The notes beneath the pieces were generated by a model. That model worked only from the letters and a program-made list of their open reading frames with translations, was not told the DNA's origin and searched no databases. Shown here one piece after another: positions 1-7,661 of a stretch of 11,756 nucleotides of DNA (position 1 is the first letter of the stretch; each line of letters begins with the position of its first letter). The stretch comes from an uncultured Lachnospiraceae bacterium. Lineage in GTDB: Bacteria > Bacillota > Clostridia > Lachnospirales > Lachnospiraceae. The stretch spans positions 1 through 11,756 of the forward strand of contig CACZOS010000258.1 of assembly GCA_902782815.1 (NCBI GenBank). The letters run 5' to 3'. Both the position numbers and the translations under genes were made by a program.

Positions 1-51
1 AGGTTGTTGTGTTATTCAGTTATCAAGATGCGGTGCTGTTCTCGCGACAGC
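1..51 (-). other. 5' leader of an rRNA operon (partial, runs off the left edge)
   Basis: Reading leftwards from about base 51, the transcript would start with a small hairpin (arms 47-51 and 35-39, five pairs, CGCGAGA-type loop) followed by CATCTTGATAACTGAATAAC. The hairpin plus a TTGATAACTGAA-like stretch is the usual look of clostridial 16S leader RNA, where it takes part in antitermination and in the processing stem flanking 16S. No rRNA gene body is present in the window, so the 16S gene is inferred to start beyond base 1. A tRNA or other stable-RNA operon is the main alternative. Confidence 0.7.
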
Positions 52-57
52 TTATTC

Positions 58-103
58 ATACTACCACGATGTATCCCGGGTGTCAAGGATTATTTTTTAA
101 ATT
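58..103 (-). promoter_or_regulatory. Strong rRNA-type promoter with AT-rich upstream element
   Basis: On the minus strand there is a perfect -35 TTGACA (81-86), a 17-base spacer and a -10 TAGTAT (58-63, 5 of 6 consensus bases). Upstream of the -35, about bases 87-103 are A/T tracts resembling an UP element. Start of transcription is expected near 51-52, most likely at a G or A. The promoter points away from all genes in the window and into the rRNA-like leader. In Firmicutes, rRNA promoters respond to the initiating-nucleotide pool and so indirectly to (p)ppGpp; whether that applies here is inference. Confidence 0.8.
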
Positions 104-123
104 TCTGTAAACTTTTTTACAGA
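104..123. repeat. 8-base inverted repeat between terminator and UP element
   Basis: TCTGTAAA and TTTACAGA face each other across a 4-base gap (104-111 and 116-123). It lies between the rpiB terminator (127-155) and the A-tracts of the rRNA promoter. It could be a minor backup hairpin or a protein site; it is AT-rich and may have no function. Confidence 0.4.
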
Positions 124-126
124 TGG

Positions 127-155
127 AAAAAACTGCCGGTTACGCGGCAGTTTTT
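127..155 (-). terminator. Rho-independent terminator after rpiB, symmetrical
   Basis: A perfect 11-pair stem (128-138 with 145-155) with a 6-base loop, GC-rich at the top (CTGCCG/CGGCAG) and flanked by A and T runs. Read leftwards it ends in six T, so it terminates the relA-to-rpiB transcript; the mirror T-run means it could also stop transcription arriving from the left. It insulates the rRNA promoter, whose -35 is about 40 bases further on. Confidence 0.92.
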
Positions 156-187
156 CCGTGTGAAAAGCTTATAAAATCAGGTGATAT

Positions 188-643
188 CTACCCGATATCT
201 TTACCGTTTTCAATATCCTCCAGAAGTTTTAGTCTTCTTTCGTGCCGTTCTTCTGATTTGTACTCGGTCGCCAGGTAGGCGTCGACAATCCCTTTTGCCA
301 TCTCTAAACCAATGATTCTTGCGCCGAAAGCGATGACATTTGCATTATTATGGATTCTGGTCAGGCCGGCAGAAACAGGGTCATTACAAAGGGCGCAGCG
401 TATCCCTTTATGCTTGTTGGCTGCGATGGAAATCCCGACTCCGGTACCGCAGATCAGGATACCCCTGTCCGCCTCTCCATTAAGGACTGCTTTACATACC
501 CTATGAGCATAGATGGGGTAATCACAGCTGGCACTGGTATCTGTACCGTAATTGATCACCTCATGTCCTTTGGATTCCAGGTAGGAACTGATCTCATTTT
601 TCATTTCCACAGCCGCATGGTCATTACCGATTGCAATCTTCAT
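188..643 (-). CDS. rpiB: Ribose-5-phosphate isomerase B (RpiB/LacA/LacB family)
   Basis: Interconverts ribose 5-phosphate and ribulose 5-phosphate in the non-oxidative pentose phosphate pathway, in the cytosol; related enzymes act on allose or galactose 6-phosphates. The 151-residue product matches the family length (about 145-155). It opens with MKIAIGNDHAA (Asp8-His9 of the substrate pocket), then DYP (41-43), the CGTGVG loop with the catalytic cysteine (Cys65) and HNNANVIAFGAR (98-109). Start: two adjacent ATGs (646 and 643) follow GGAGG at 652-656 by 5 and 8 bases; I chose 643 because family members begin MKIAIG, but 646 is equally possible. It is the last gene of the relA-aspS run, 55 bases after aspS, and a strong terminator follows. 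The gap after aspS is AT-rich with no convincing promoter. A specific sugar-phosphate role cannot be excluded. Confidence 0.93.
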   Translation of the reverse strand: MKIAIGNDHAAVEMKNEISSYLESKGHEVINYGTDTSASCDYPIYAHRVCKAVLNGEADRGILICGTGVGISIAANKHKGIRCALCNDPVSAGLTRIHNNANVIAFGARIIGLEMAKGIVDAYLATEYKSEERHERRLKLLEDIENGKDIG

Positions 644-698
644 CATATACACCTCCAAATCAAAACACATTCATCATTGCATAATTTATTATCATATC

Positions 699-2501
699 TT
701 ATCTGTCCGGATCATTCTCCGGAAGATCAACTTTTATGCCAAGCTCTTCCAGCTGTTTGTCATCCACTTCTCCGGGAGCATCCGTAAGCAGGCAGGATGC
801 ATCTTTGATCTTGGGAAATGCGATGACGTCGCGGATGTTCTCTTCTTTGGCCATGAGCATGACCAGACGGTCCAGGCCGTAAGCGAGTCCTGCGTGAGGG
901 GGTACACCGTACTTGAATGCCTCAAGAAGGAAGCCGAACTGGGTGTAAGCCTGCTCCGGGGTGAATCCCAGGCATTCAAACATCTTCTCCTGGATATCAT
1001 TCTGATGGATCCTGACGCTTCCGCCTCCGATCTCATTTCCGTTAAGCACGATGTCATAGGCTTTTGCACGGACTTTTCCCGGCTCGGTATCAATGAGGGG
1101 AAGGTCTTCTTCCATGGGCATGGTGAAGGGATGATGCATGGCTGTGTATCTTCCCTGTTCTTCCGACCATTCTAGCAGCGGGAATTCGGTGATCCATACA
1201 AAGCGATAGACCGAGGGATCCATAAGACCCAGTTCTTTCGCGAAGAAGAGTCTGAGAGCACCCAGGACATCACAGACTACTTTAAAGCTGTCCGCAGCGA
1301 AGACAATGAGGTCTCCCGCCTCAGCCTCCATACGGCTGACCAGGGCATCCATTTCTTCCTGACTCATAAACTTGGAGAAGGGGCATTTGACTGACCCGTC
1401 AGACTTAAGCTGGATGTATGCCAGTCCCTTGGCGCCGTAATCCCTGGCGGTCTTCTCCACCTTTTTCATCCGTTTCGAGGAGACATCCCCCATACCTTTG
1501 GCCAGAAGCGCACGGACATATCCTCCGTTTTTGACGGCTTCGGAAAATACGCCGAATCCGCAGTCCTTAACCATCCCGGTGACATCCTGGATCTCCATGC
1601 CGAACCGGAGATCCGGCTTGTCAGACCCATAAAGGTCCATGGCTTTCTGCCAGGTCATGCGTTCAATGGGCAGGGGAATATCAATATTCAGGCATTCCTT
1701 AAAAAGAAATGCCATAAGTCTTTCATTAACATCAATTACGTCATCCACATCGACAAAGGATAACTCCATATCGATCTGGGTAAACTCGGGCTGTCTGTCA
1801 GCCCGCAGATCTTCGTCCCTGAAGCAGCGGGCAATCTGGAAATAACGGTCGTAACCCGACACCATCAGCAGCTGCTTAAAGAGCTGGGGAGACTGGGGAA
1901 GAGCATAAAAACTGCCCGGATGGATCCGGCTGGGAACCAGATAATCTCTCGCCCCTTCCGGTGTACTCTTGGTAAGGATGGGCGTTTCGATCTCCAGAAA
2001 TTCCTCACCGGCCAGGAACTGCCTGGTCAGGTTGGCGATCTTGCTTCTCATGATCAGGTTTTTCTGGATATTGGGTCTTCTCAGGTCCAGATAGCGGTAT
2101 TTTAATCGCAGTTCATCCTTGACGGTGATATCCGCGTCAACAGGGAAGGGAGGAGTCAGGGATTCCGAGAGGATACGCAGGTCTTTTACCTGCAGCTCCA
2201 GTTCTCCGGTCACGAGAGATTCATTGGTGGCTCCGTTCCTTTTCTCAACGATGCCGGTGACGGCGATCACATATTCCGAGCGGAGGCTGGCTGCCTTGGC
2301 AAAACCTTCCGTTCCGATGGTCTCCTCGTCAAAGTACAGCTGCATGAGGCCGCTGCGGTCCCGAAGATCCACAAAGATGAGGCTTCCCAGATTTCTTCTT
2401 TTCTGTACCCATCCCATCAGGGTGACGGTGCTGCCGAGCTCGGCTGACACCACCTCCGTACATCGGTGTGTTCTCTTCAATCCCTTCATGGATTCTGCCA
2501 T
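699..2501 (-). CDS. aspS: Aspartyl-tRNA synthetase
   Basis: Charges tRNA-Asp with aspartate using ATP; a cytosolic class IIb synthetase. The 600 residues are the normal length of the bacterial type. Visible parts: N-terminal OB-fold anticodon-binding domain (about 15-110, with RRNLGSLIF at 35-43), catalytic core with the STPEGARDY flipping-loop region (169-177) and QSPQ (193-196), motif 2 around FRDEDLRADRQPEF (227-240), the bacterial GAD-type insert (about 290-420), and motif 3 GLDRL (542-546). ATG at 2501 is preceded by AGGAGG (2512-2517) with a 10-base spacer. Its first 16 bases overlap the end of the HD-GYP gene and its ribosome site lies inside that gene, so the two are probably translationally coupled. 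RRNLGS in the OB fold resembles the tRNA-Asp-specific E. coli type more than non-discriminating types that carry a His there; this is a by-eye inference. Confidence 0.98.
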   Translation of the reverse strand: MAESMKGLKRTHRCTEVVSAELGSTVTLMGWVQKRRNLGSLIFVDLRDRSGLMQLYFDEETIGTEGFAKAASLRSEYVIAVTGIVEKRNGATNESLVTGELELQVKDLRILSESLTPPFPVDADITVKDELRLKYRYLDLRRPNIQKNLIMRSKIANLTRQFLAGEEFLEIETPILTKSTPEGARDYLVPSRIHPGSFYALPQSPQLFKQLLMVSGYDRYFQIARCFRDEDLRADRQPEFTQIDMELSFVDVDDVIDVNERLMAFLFKECLNIDIPLPIERMTWQKAMDLYGSDKPDLRFGMEIQDVTGMVKDCGFGVFSEAVKNGGYVRALLAKGMGDVSSKRMKKVEKTARDYGAKGLAYIQLKSDGSVKCPFSKFMSQEEMDALVSRMEAEAGDLIVFAADSFKVVCDVLGALRLFFAKELGLMDPSVYRFVWITEFPLLEWSEEQGRYTAMHHPFTMPMEEDLPLIDTEPGKVRAKAYDIVLNGNEIGGGSVRIHQNDIQEKMFECLGFTPEQAYTQFGFLLEAFKYGVPPHAGLAYGLDRLVMLMAKEENIRDVIAFPKIKDASCLLTDAPGEVDDKQLEELGIKVDLPENDPDR

Positions 2502-3115
2502 AATAAACTGTCCTCCTGTCTTTTATCTATTCCCATATCCCTGAGCATGTATCTCATCTCTTCGGATTGGGAAACCTGCTGAAATGTCAAAAAAATGTGC
2601 ATATCGAAACATTTGACTTCCTCGATCATGATCATCAAGGCTGTCTCGATATCAAATGCCTCACGGTAAGGCCTGTTGGCGATCAGTGCCCCGAAAGCGT
2701 CGCACACCCGGAGGATCCGGGCAGCCAGGGGAATGCTTTCCCCTTTGAGGTTGTTGGGGTAGCCTGTGCCGTCCCAGTTCTCATGGTGATAAAGCACCGC
2801 GTTTAAAATGTATTCCGGATATCCGTTTTCCTTCAGGATGGCATATCCCAAAGTCGGATGCAGCCTGACATAGCGAAGTTCATCAATCTGCATCTGGGCT
2901 TCTTTTTCCTCGTAGACATATGAACGCAGACGCAGCTTCCCGATATCATGCATCATTCCGGCAACGGCCAGATTATAGCACTCCTCCTCCGGCAGCCGGA
3001 GTTCCCTTCCCACCAGGAAGGCCAGGTTGCTGACGAACATACCATGGGCTATGGCATCACCCAGAGAATCCTGGATGGCAGTCTCGGTATCATGTATTCC
3101 AAAATCTATAGACAT
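2486..3115 (-). CDS. Stand-alone HD-GYP domain phosphohydrolase
   Basis: HD-GYP proteins are metal-dependent phosphodiesterases that often break down cyclic di-GMP or related dinucleotides; the substrate here is unknown. The 209-residue protein is essentially one HD-GYP domain without receiver, PAS or membrane segment. Compared by eye with the family, all metal-site positions seem present: D20-x3-H24 (family usually Glu at the first), H56-D57 (MMHDIGK), H86 (LHPTLG), H110-H111 and D139, plus the signature HHENWDGTGYP ending at 120. The usual FDAL after D139 is FGAL here, so one conserved Asp is Gly. Start: ATG at 3115 has GGGTGA (3121-3126) five bases upstream; GTG at 3124 would add three residues. 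It begins 35 bases after hemZ and overlaps aspS by 16 bases, in the place where related genomes commonly have hisS. Cytosolic; perhaps a second-messenger link to the relA operon, which is speculation. Confidence 0.85.
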   Translation of the reverse strand: MSIDFGIHDTETAIQDSLGDAIAHGMFVSNLAFLVGRELRLPEEECYNLAVAGMMHDIGKLRLRSYVYEEKEAQMQIDELRYVRLHPTLGYAILKENGYPEYILNAVLYHHENWDGTGYPNNLKGESIPLAARILRVCDAFGALIANRPYREAFDIETALMIMIEEVKCFDMHIFLTFQQVSQSEEMRYMLRDMGIDKRQEDSLLWQNP

Positions 3116-3150
3116 ATATTTCACCCATATCCATTCAGAAAATACAGGGA

Positions 3151-4632
3151 TCAGTCCGGGAGGGAACCGCCCAGGAAGGCGGATTTTCTCTCGATCATCT
3201 CATCGATCCTCTGTATATAGTGGTCAATATTCTTTACATTTTCCGTCCTCTCAATCCTGTTTTCAGACGGGAAAACATATTTTGTGGAAGAGCCGGCCCC
3301 ACAGGCAATGATATCCTGCTTTTCTTCCATGATGAGGATATTGTACAATCCCTCATATCCGGGACGGCTGTAGCCTATATTTTCAAGATTGCCGGGTATG
3401 TTTTTCTGCCGGTACATATAGTAGGGTTCCATACCCATCCGGCTGCAGAACCGGTCTGCCAGACGAAGCATTTCATTGCTGGTGCCTTTGACCATGCTCC
3501 GGTACTTTTCCATCTCTATGTTCAGACCGGCAGCCCTCTTTATGGCCAGCGAATGAACTGTCAGGTTGTCCGGTTTTAAGGCGAAGATCTCTTCCAGAGT
3601 CTTCTCGATATGTGAAATATCCTCCCCCGGAAGCCCGGTGATAATGTCCATATTGATGACAGAAAAACCGATCTCTCTGGCCAGGGCAAAGGCTTCCTTT
3701 GTCTGGTCCACGGTGTGGGCCCGCCCGATCAGATCCAGTGTCTTCTGGTGCATGGTCTGAGGATTAATACTGATCCTCCCCACTCCCGCCTCTTTCAATA
3801 TCTCCAGTTTTCTGCGGTTAATACTGTCAGGCCTCCCTGCCTCCACCGTAAACTCCCTGAGGGAAGCCACGGGAAACAGCCTGTGGATCCGGTCCATCAG
3901 CCTCTCCAGGGAATCCTCATCCAGGGCGGTGGGTGTTCCTCCTCCCACATAGATGGAGGTGAGGGGTTTTCTGCAGACATCTGCCACATACTCCATTTCC
4001 CTGAACAGGGCCTCCAGATAAGGAGCCATCCGGTCTCCGAATATCTTTGCCGAGAATGAGGCAAAGGAACAGTAGAGACATGTGGTGGGGCAGAACGGAA
4101 TACCGATATAAAGACTGTACTCCTTCTCAAAGGGATGGAGGGAAAGGATCTTTCTCTCTTTTTCCGCCACCCGTCTGCAGAGGCTCGCCTTCTGGGGATC
4201 GGCCAGATAAGTCCGGGAAAAACGTTCTTCCAGAGCCGCCGGATCTTCTTCCTCTTCCATCCATTTCATGATGATCTTGGTGGGTCGGATCCCGGTCAGG
4301 GTACCCCAGGGCAGGGTCCTGCCTGTATATCGGGAACACAGGCGGTAAAGAAATCTGGACACATCATTCCGATGGTTTTCGTGGTCCGTATAATCACAAT
4401 CCACACTCTGCCGCGCGGATCTTCCGTCGCCGGACATAATCTCCCCATCGATATGCTTTTCGGAATAGAGGATACGCATGAAGAGGTCTTCCCCCTCCGG
4501 ATCCGCCTCACGATGAAACTTTTCCCATTCCGGCCCGGTCACTTCAACGATTTTTGCCCTCTCGAAAAATGTAAGGGCAATCGCCCTTACATCATAATCA
4601 TATTCTCTATTGTTTTGAAACAAATAAATCAT
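3151..4632 (-). CDS. hemZ: HemZ-type radical SAM protein (coproporphyrinogen dehydrogenase-like)
   Basis: Related to oxygen-independent coproporphyrinogen III oxidase (HemN) and placed in the HemZ subfamily of Firmicutes. The 493-residue protein has a HemZ-type N-terminal region with PWGTLTGIRPTK, then the radical SAM core starting IGIPFCPTTCLYC; Cys181, Cys185 and Cys188 would hold the 4Fe-4S cluster. GGGTPT follows at about 230-235, then a HemN-like C-terminal part. Start: ATG 4632 is one base after the stop of the MBL gene and gives MIYLFQNN; a TTG at 4647 would overlap that gene and is less likely. The ribosome site (AGAAG) is weak, so translation probably depends on the upstream gene. 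No other haem genes are in the window, so true porphyrin activity is uncertain; related proteins may handle haem or have other roles. A terminator-like hairpin lies within the first codons (4565-4592). Confidence 0.9.
   Translation of the reverse strand: MIYLFQNNREYDYDVRAIALTFFERAKIVEVTGPEWEKFHREADPEGEDLFMRILYSEKHIDGEIMSGDGRSARQSVDCDYTDHENHRNDVSRFLYRLCSRYTGRTLPWGTLTGIRPTKIIMKWMEEEEDPAALEERFSRTYLADPQKASLCRRVAEKERKILSLHPFEKEYSLYIGIPFCPTTCLYCSFASFSAKIFGDRMAPYLEALFREMEYVADVCRKPLTSIYVGGGTPTALDEDSLERLMDRIHRLFPVASLREFTVEAGRPDSINRRKLEILKEAGVGRISINPQTMHQKTLDLIGRAHTVDQTKEAFALAREIGFSVINMDIITGLPGEDISHIEKTLEEIFALKPDNLTVHSLAIKRAAGLNIEMEKYRSMVKGTSNEMLRLADRFCSRMGMEPYYMYRQKNIPGNLENIGYSRPGYEGLYNILIMEEKQDIIACGAGSSTKYVFPSENRIERTENVKNIDHYIQRIDEMIERKSAFLGGSLPD
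4565..4592 (-). terminator. Perfect hairpin plus T-run inside the 5' end of hemZ
   Basis: Bases 4569-4578 and 4583-4592 form a perfect 10-pair stem with a 4-base loop, and in the direction of hemZ transcription the last stem T is followed by TTTTC, giving the shape of an intrinsic terminator. It lies 41-64 bases into hemZ and encodes VRAIALTF. A translating ribosome would cover it, so it could act as a polarity or attenuation point between relA-MBL and the downstream genes. The T-run is short, so it may only be an RNA structure. Confidence 0.4.
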
Positions 4633-4633
4633 T

Positions 4634-5284
4634 TTATCTTCTGACAAACGGATTATTCTTCCGCTCCTGGCCTATGGTGGTGGCGGGGCCATGTCCGGGA
4701 TAGACTATGGTCTCATCAGGGAGCTTCATCAGGATGTCATTGACGGATTTCATCAGCTGATCCCAGTCACCGGTGGGCAGGTCGCTGCGTCCCACGCTCC
4801 CCTGGAAAAGGGTGTCACCGCTGAAGAGCAGCCCCTGATCCTTGAAATAGTAGCAGCAGCTTCCCAGAGTATGGCCAGGGGTGTAGAGGCAACGGCATTT
4901 GTGCATTCCTTTTGTCACTTCAAAGACCTGTTTGTCATTCAGCATCATGTTGGCATGGGTAGTGTATCCCTCGCCGAAATCCGTGCTGATATTGTATTCC
5001 GCGACCATGAGCACTTCCTGCTCCGGCTTTGCTGCATATACATGAAGCTTCCACGGGTCATATCTCTCCCTGAGTCCGGCAAGGCCGCCGATATGGTCAT
5101 GATGACCATGGGTAAGCATGACACCGTCCAAAGTCAGTTCGTTGTCTTCCAGATATTTGATCAGAAGATCCGCATTGCCTGCGGGATCAATGATCATGGC
5201 ATCCTTGGTATCTTCATCAACCAGAATATATGTATTGGTGGCTATCGGTCCCAGCTGGGCACATAATACTTGTAATTCCGACAT
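4634..5284 (-). CDS. MBL-fold metallo-hydrolase (glyoxalase II-like)
   Basis: A 216-residue metallo-beta-lactamase-fold hydrolase of the small glyoxalase II-like group, cytosolic and without a signal peptide. Metal ligands are visible: THGHHDHIGG (His59, His61, Asp63, His64), TPGHT (His138), FSGDTLF (Asp157) and YPGHG (His198). A two-metal (Zn/Fe) site is expected. It lacks the long C-terminal domain of true glyoxalase II, so hydroxyacyl-glutathione is not a safe substrate; other thioesters are possible. ATG 5284 is preceded by AAAGGA at 5291-5296. It begins 19 bases after relA and ends one base before hemZ, an arrangement I recall as common in Clostridia, where this gene lies between relA/dtd and hemZ. 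Fold assignment is firm; the substrate is unknown. Confidence 0.9.
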   Translation of the reverse strand: MSELQVLCAQLGPIATNTYILVDEDTKDAMIIDPAGNADLLIKYLEDNELTLDGVMLTHGHHDHIGGLAGLRERYDPWKLHVYAAKPEQEVLMVAEYNISTDFGEGYTTHANMMLNDKQVFEVTKGMHKCRCLYTPGHTLGSCCYYFKDQGLLFSGDTLFQGSVGRSDLPTGDWDQLMKSVNDILMKLPDETIVYPGHGPATTIGQERKNNPFVRR

Positions 5285-5298
5285 GATTCATCCTTTCC

Positions 5299-5317
5299 GG
5301 GCATCAGCCGGATGCCC
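5299..5317 (-). other. GC-rich hairpin across the relA stop codon
   Basis: GGGCATC and GATGCCC form a perfect 7-pair stem with a 5-base loop (5299-5305 with 5311-5317). It includes the relA stop codon (5304-5306), and the MBL ribosome site AAAGGA follows directly. There is no T-run, so it is not an intrinsic terminator. It could influence mRNA processing or MBL translation; function is unproven. Confidence 0.45.
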
Positions 5318-7586
5318 TTTCAATGTCTATGATGCTTTCAATATTATGAAGTTTGTTCATGATCTTGTCCAGCTCTTCCCTGCCCGAAGTCTCAAAGGAC
5401 AGGTAGACGGTAGCGGTACCCTGTTTGCTCACCCTGGTGCCCAGGGAGATGATATCCATCTTCATCTCCATAAATACCTTGGTGATATCCAGAAGTATTC
5501 CCCTCCGGTTTTGAACATAGAGGCAAAGTTCCGTGAGATACCGTTCTCCGTTTTTCTTTATGGCTTCCGGAGACCATTCCGCTTCGATGAGGCGGCTTCT
5601 GTCCTCCTCCGGCATGGAAAGGACATTGGAGCAGTCTGTCCTGTGGATGGATATTCCCCGTCCCCGGGTAACAAAGCCGATGATCTCGTCGCCGGGCACA
5701 GGACTGCAGCATTTGGAAAATCTGACGGATACATCGTCGGACCCCTTCACCGTGATCCCGGAATTGGCCCGGATCTTGGTGGGCTGTTTGGATACAACCT
5801 GCTGATTCTCCATTCCGGCAAGAACTTCCTCATCGGTCTTGGGGGTCTGATGGTCTTTCTGGTATTCCTCCACCAGCCGGTTAACCACCTGGCCTTCTTT
5901 GAGCCCGCCGTGGCCTATGGCTGCCAGAACGGCATCCCAGGTCTGGTATCCGTATTTTCGGATACAGACACTCTGGTACTCCGGTTTTAAATATTGTGAA
6001 AGATTCAGTCCCTTGGCCTTGGCATATTTTTCCATCATATCCCGGCCCCGGGTAATGTTCTCCTCTTTATATTCTTTTTTGAACCACTGATTGATCTTGT
6101 TTTTGGCCTGGGTGCTCTGAACGAAGGAAAGCCAGTCTCTGCTGGGTCCTTTGGAGTTCTGGGAGGTGATGATCTCCACCTGGTCTCCTGTCTGGAGCTT
6201 ATATTCTATGGGCACCTGCATGCCGTTGACCCTGGCTCCCACCATCCTGTTTCCCACGGCGCTGTGGATCATGTAAGCAAAATCCACGGGAGTGGATCCC
6301 TGAGGAAGAGTCTTCACATCCCCCTGGGGAGTGAAACAGTAGACCTTCTCCGTAAACAGATTCAGGTCTGTCTTCAGCATATCCAGGAATTCCCGGTTGT
6401 CAGACATGTCCTGCTGCCATTCCAGGATCTGTCTGAGCCAGGAAAGCTTTTCTTCTTCTTTATTTAAGCTTCCGCCGCCTTCCTTATATTTCCAGTGGGC
6501 AGCGATACCGTATTCGGCTGTACGGTGCATCTCAAAAGTGCGGATCTGAATCTCAAAGGGTATGCCCCGGGAACCGATCACGGTGGTGTGCAGTGACTGG
6601 TACATATTCTCCTTGGGCATGGCGATATAGTCTTTAAATCTTCCCGGAATCGGCGTATAGAGTTCATGGATGACTCCAAGAGCCGCATAACAGTCCTTGA
6701 CAGAGTCCACCATGATCCGGATGGCAAAGATATCATAGATCTGATCGATGGTCTTCTGCTGGTTGCGCATCTTCTTATAGATACTGAACAGATGCTTAAC
6801 CCTTCCGGACATCTCCGCCTTGATCCCGGCCTCCTCAATATGTTCCCCGACTTCCTTGATGGTCGCTTCGATAAAATCCTTTCGTACTTCCTTGTCCTGG
6901 GCAACCTTCTGGTAAATATCCTGATAAACTTCAGGCTGCAGATATTTCAGACTGAGGTCATCCAGTTGCACCTTGATCTTGGATATACCCAGACGGTCAG
7001 CGATAGGCGCATAAATATCGATGGTCTCCCTGGCCTTCTCTCTCTGCTTCGCCGGAGTCATATACTGCAGGGTCCGCATATTGTGGAGACGGTCTGCCAG
7101 TTTGATCAGGATGACCCTGATATCCTTGGCCATGGCCAGGAACATTTTACGGAGGTTCTCCGCCTGAATATCCATTTTGTCATGGGAATAAGATAATTTC
7201 CCCAGCTTTGTGACACCGTCGATCAGGGAGGCAACCTCGTCGTTAAACTGTTCACGGATATCATCCAGAGTGATGGGGGTATCCTCCACCACATCATGCA
7301 GAAGACCGGCGATAATGGTCTCCTTATCCAGCTCCAGCTCAGCCAGGATGATGGCTACACAGAGAGGATGCACCAGATAGGGCTCCCCTGATTTTCTCAT
7401 CTGGTCTTTATGCGCTTCCTCCGCAAGGCGGAAGGCATCTTCGATCATGGTAAAATCCGTGGAAGGATGGTACTTGCGAATGGTATCAAAGAGCTGCTCA
7501 TGAAGAGCCTCAACGGAAGTAAAATCCTCGGGCCTGCTTATCAATTTTTGTGTTCTAAAATTGGAATAAGTCACTTCACCCATCAT
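5304..7586 (-). CDS. relA: Bifunctional (p)ppGpp synthetase/hydrolase (Rel)
   Basis: Makes (p)ppGpp from ATP and GTP/GDP on amino-acid starvation and also hydrolyses it; the long-RSH enzyme of Firmicutes, acting at the ribosome. About 760 residues, the usual length. Order of domains: HD hydrolase (LLHDVVEDT, His-Asp near 97-98; later KLADRLHNMRTL), synthetase (RFKD near 316-319, a motif of bifunctional enzymes rather than the acidic EXDD of RelA-only enzymes; then EYGIAAHWKYK), TGS (VYCFTPQGDVKTLP), a zinc-finger/helical part (CCSPVPGDEI) and a C-terminal ACT domain (LYVQNRRGILLDITK). Both active sites look intact. Start is uncertain: ATG 7586, ATG 7583 or GTG 7595; only a weak GGTG lies upstream, and I chose ATG 7586. 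First gene of the six-gene run, with a candidate promoter at 7633-7661. Confidence 0.97.
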   Translation of the reverse strand: MMGEVTYSNFRTQKLISRPEDFTSVEALHEQLFDTIRKYHPSTDFTMIEDAFRLAEEAHKDQMRKSGEPYLVHPLCVAIILAELELDKETIIAGLLHDVVEDTPITLDDIREQFNDEVASLIDGVTKLGKLSYSHDKMDIQAENLRKMFLAMAKDIRVILIKLADRLHNMRTLQYMTPAKQREKARETIDIYAPIADRLGISKIKVQLDDLSLKYLQPEVYQDIYQKVAQDKEVRKDFIEATIKEVGEHIEEAGIKAEMSGRVKHLFSIYKKMRNQQKTIDQIYDIFAIRIMVDSVKDCYAALGVIHELYTPIPGRFKDYIAMPKENMYQSLHTTVIGSRGIPFEIQIRTFEMHRTAEYGIAAHWKYKEGGGSLNKEEEKLSWLRQILEWQQDMSDNREFLDMLKTDLNLFTEKVYCFTPQGDVKTLPQGSTPVDFAYMIHSAVGNRMVGARVNGMQVPIEYKLQTGDQVEIITSQNSKGPSRDWLSFVQSTQAKNKINQWFKKEYKEENITRGRDMMEKYAKAKGLNLSQYLKPEYQSVCIRKYGYQTWDAVLAAIGHGGLKEGQVVNRLVEEYQKDHQTPKTDEEVLAGMENQQVVSKQPTKIRANSGITVKGSDDVSVRFSKCCSPVPGDEIIGFVTRGRGISIHRTDCSNVLSMPEEDRSRLIEAEWSPEAIKKNGERYLTELCLYVQNRRGILLDITKVFMEMKMDIISLGTRVSKQGTATVYLSFETSGREELDKIMNKLHNIESIIDIERASG

Positions 7587-7632
7587 TAACACCACACTTT
7601 AAATGCAACAAACAGTAACAAAGATACAGAAT

Positions 7633-7661
7633 ATTTTACACCAAAATTTATTATTGCGCAA
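7633..7661 (-). promoter_or_regulatory. Candidate relA promoter
   Basis: On the minus strand TAAAAT (7633-7638) is a good -10 (5 of 6), 17 bases after TTGCGC (7656-7661), a poor -35 (3 of 6). It lies after the pyrI terminator and about 47 bases before the relA start, in an AT-rich stretch, which is the right place. The weak -35 suggests a low-level or activator-dependent promoter. Confidence 0.5.

Noticed and set aside
5118..5990. 290-residue open frame on the plus strand
   Set aside because: It lies opposite the MBL gene and relA, both with full family motifs; it has no ribosome site or recognisable motif, so it is a shadow frame.
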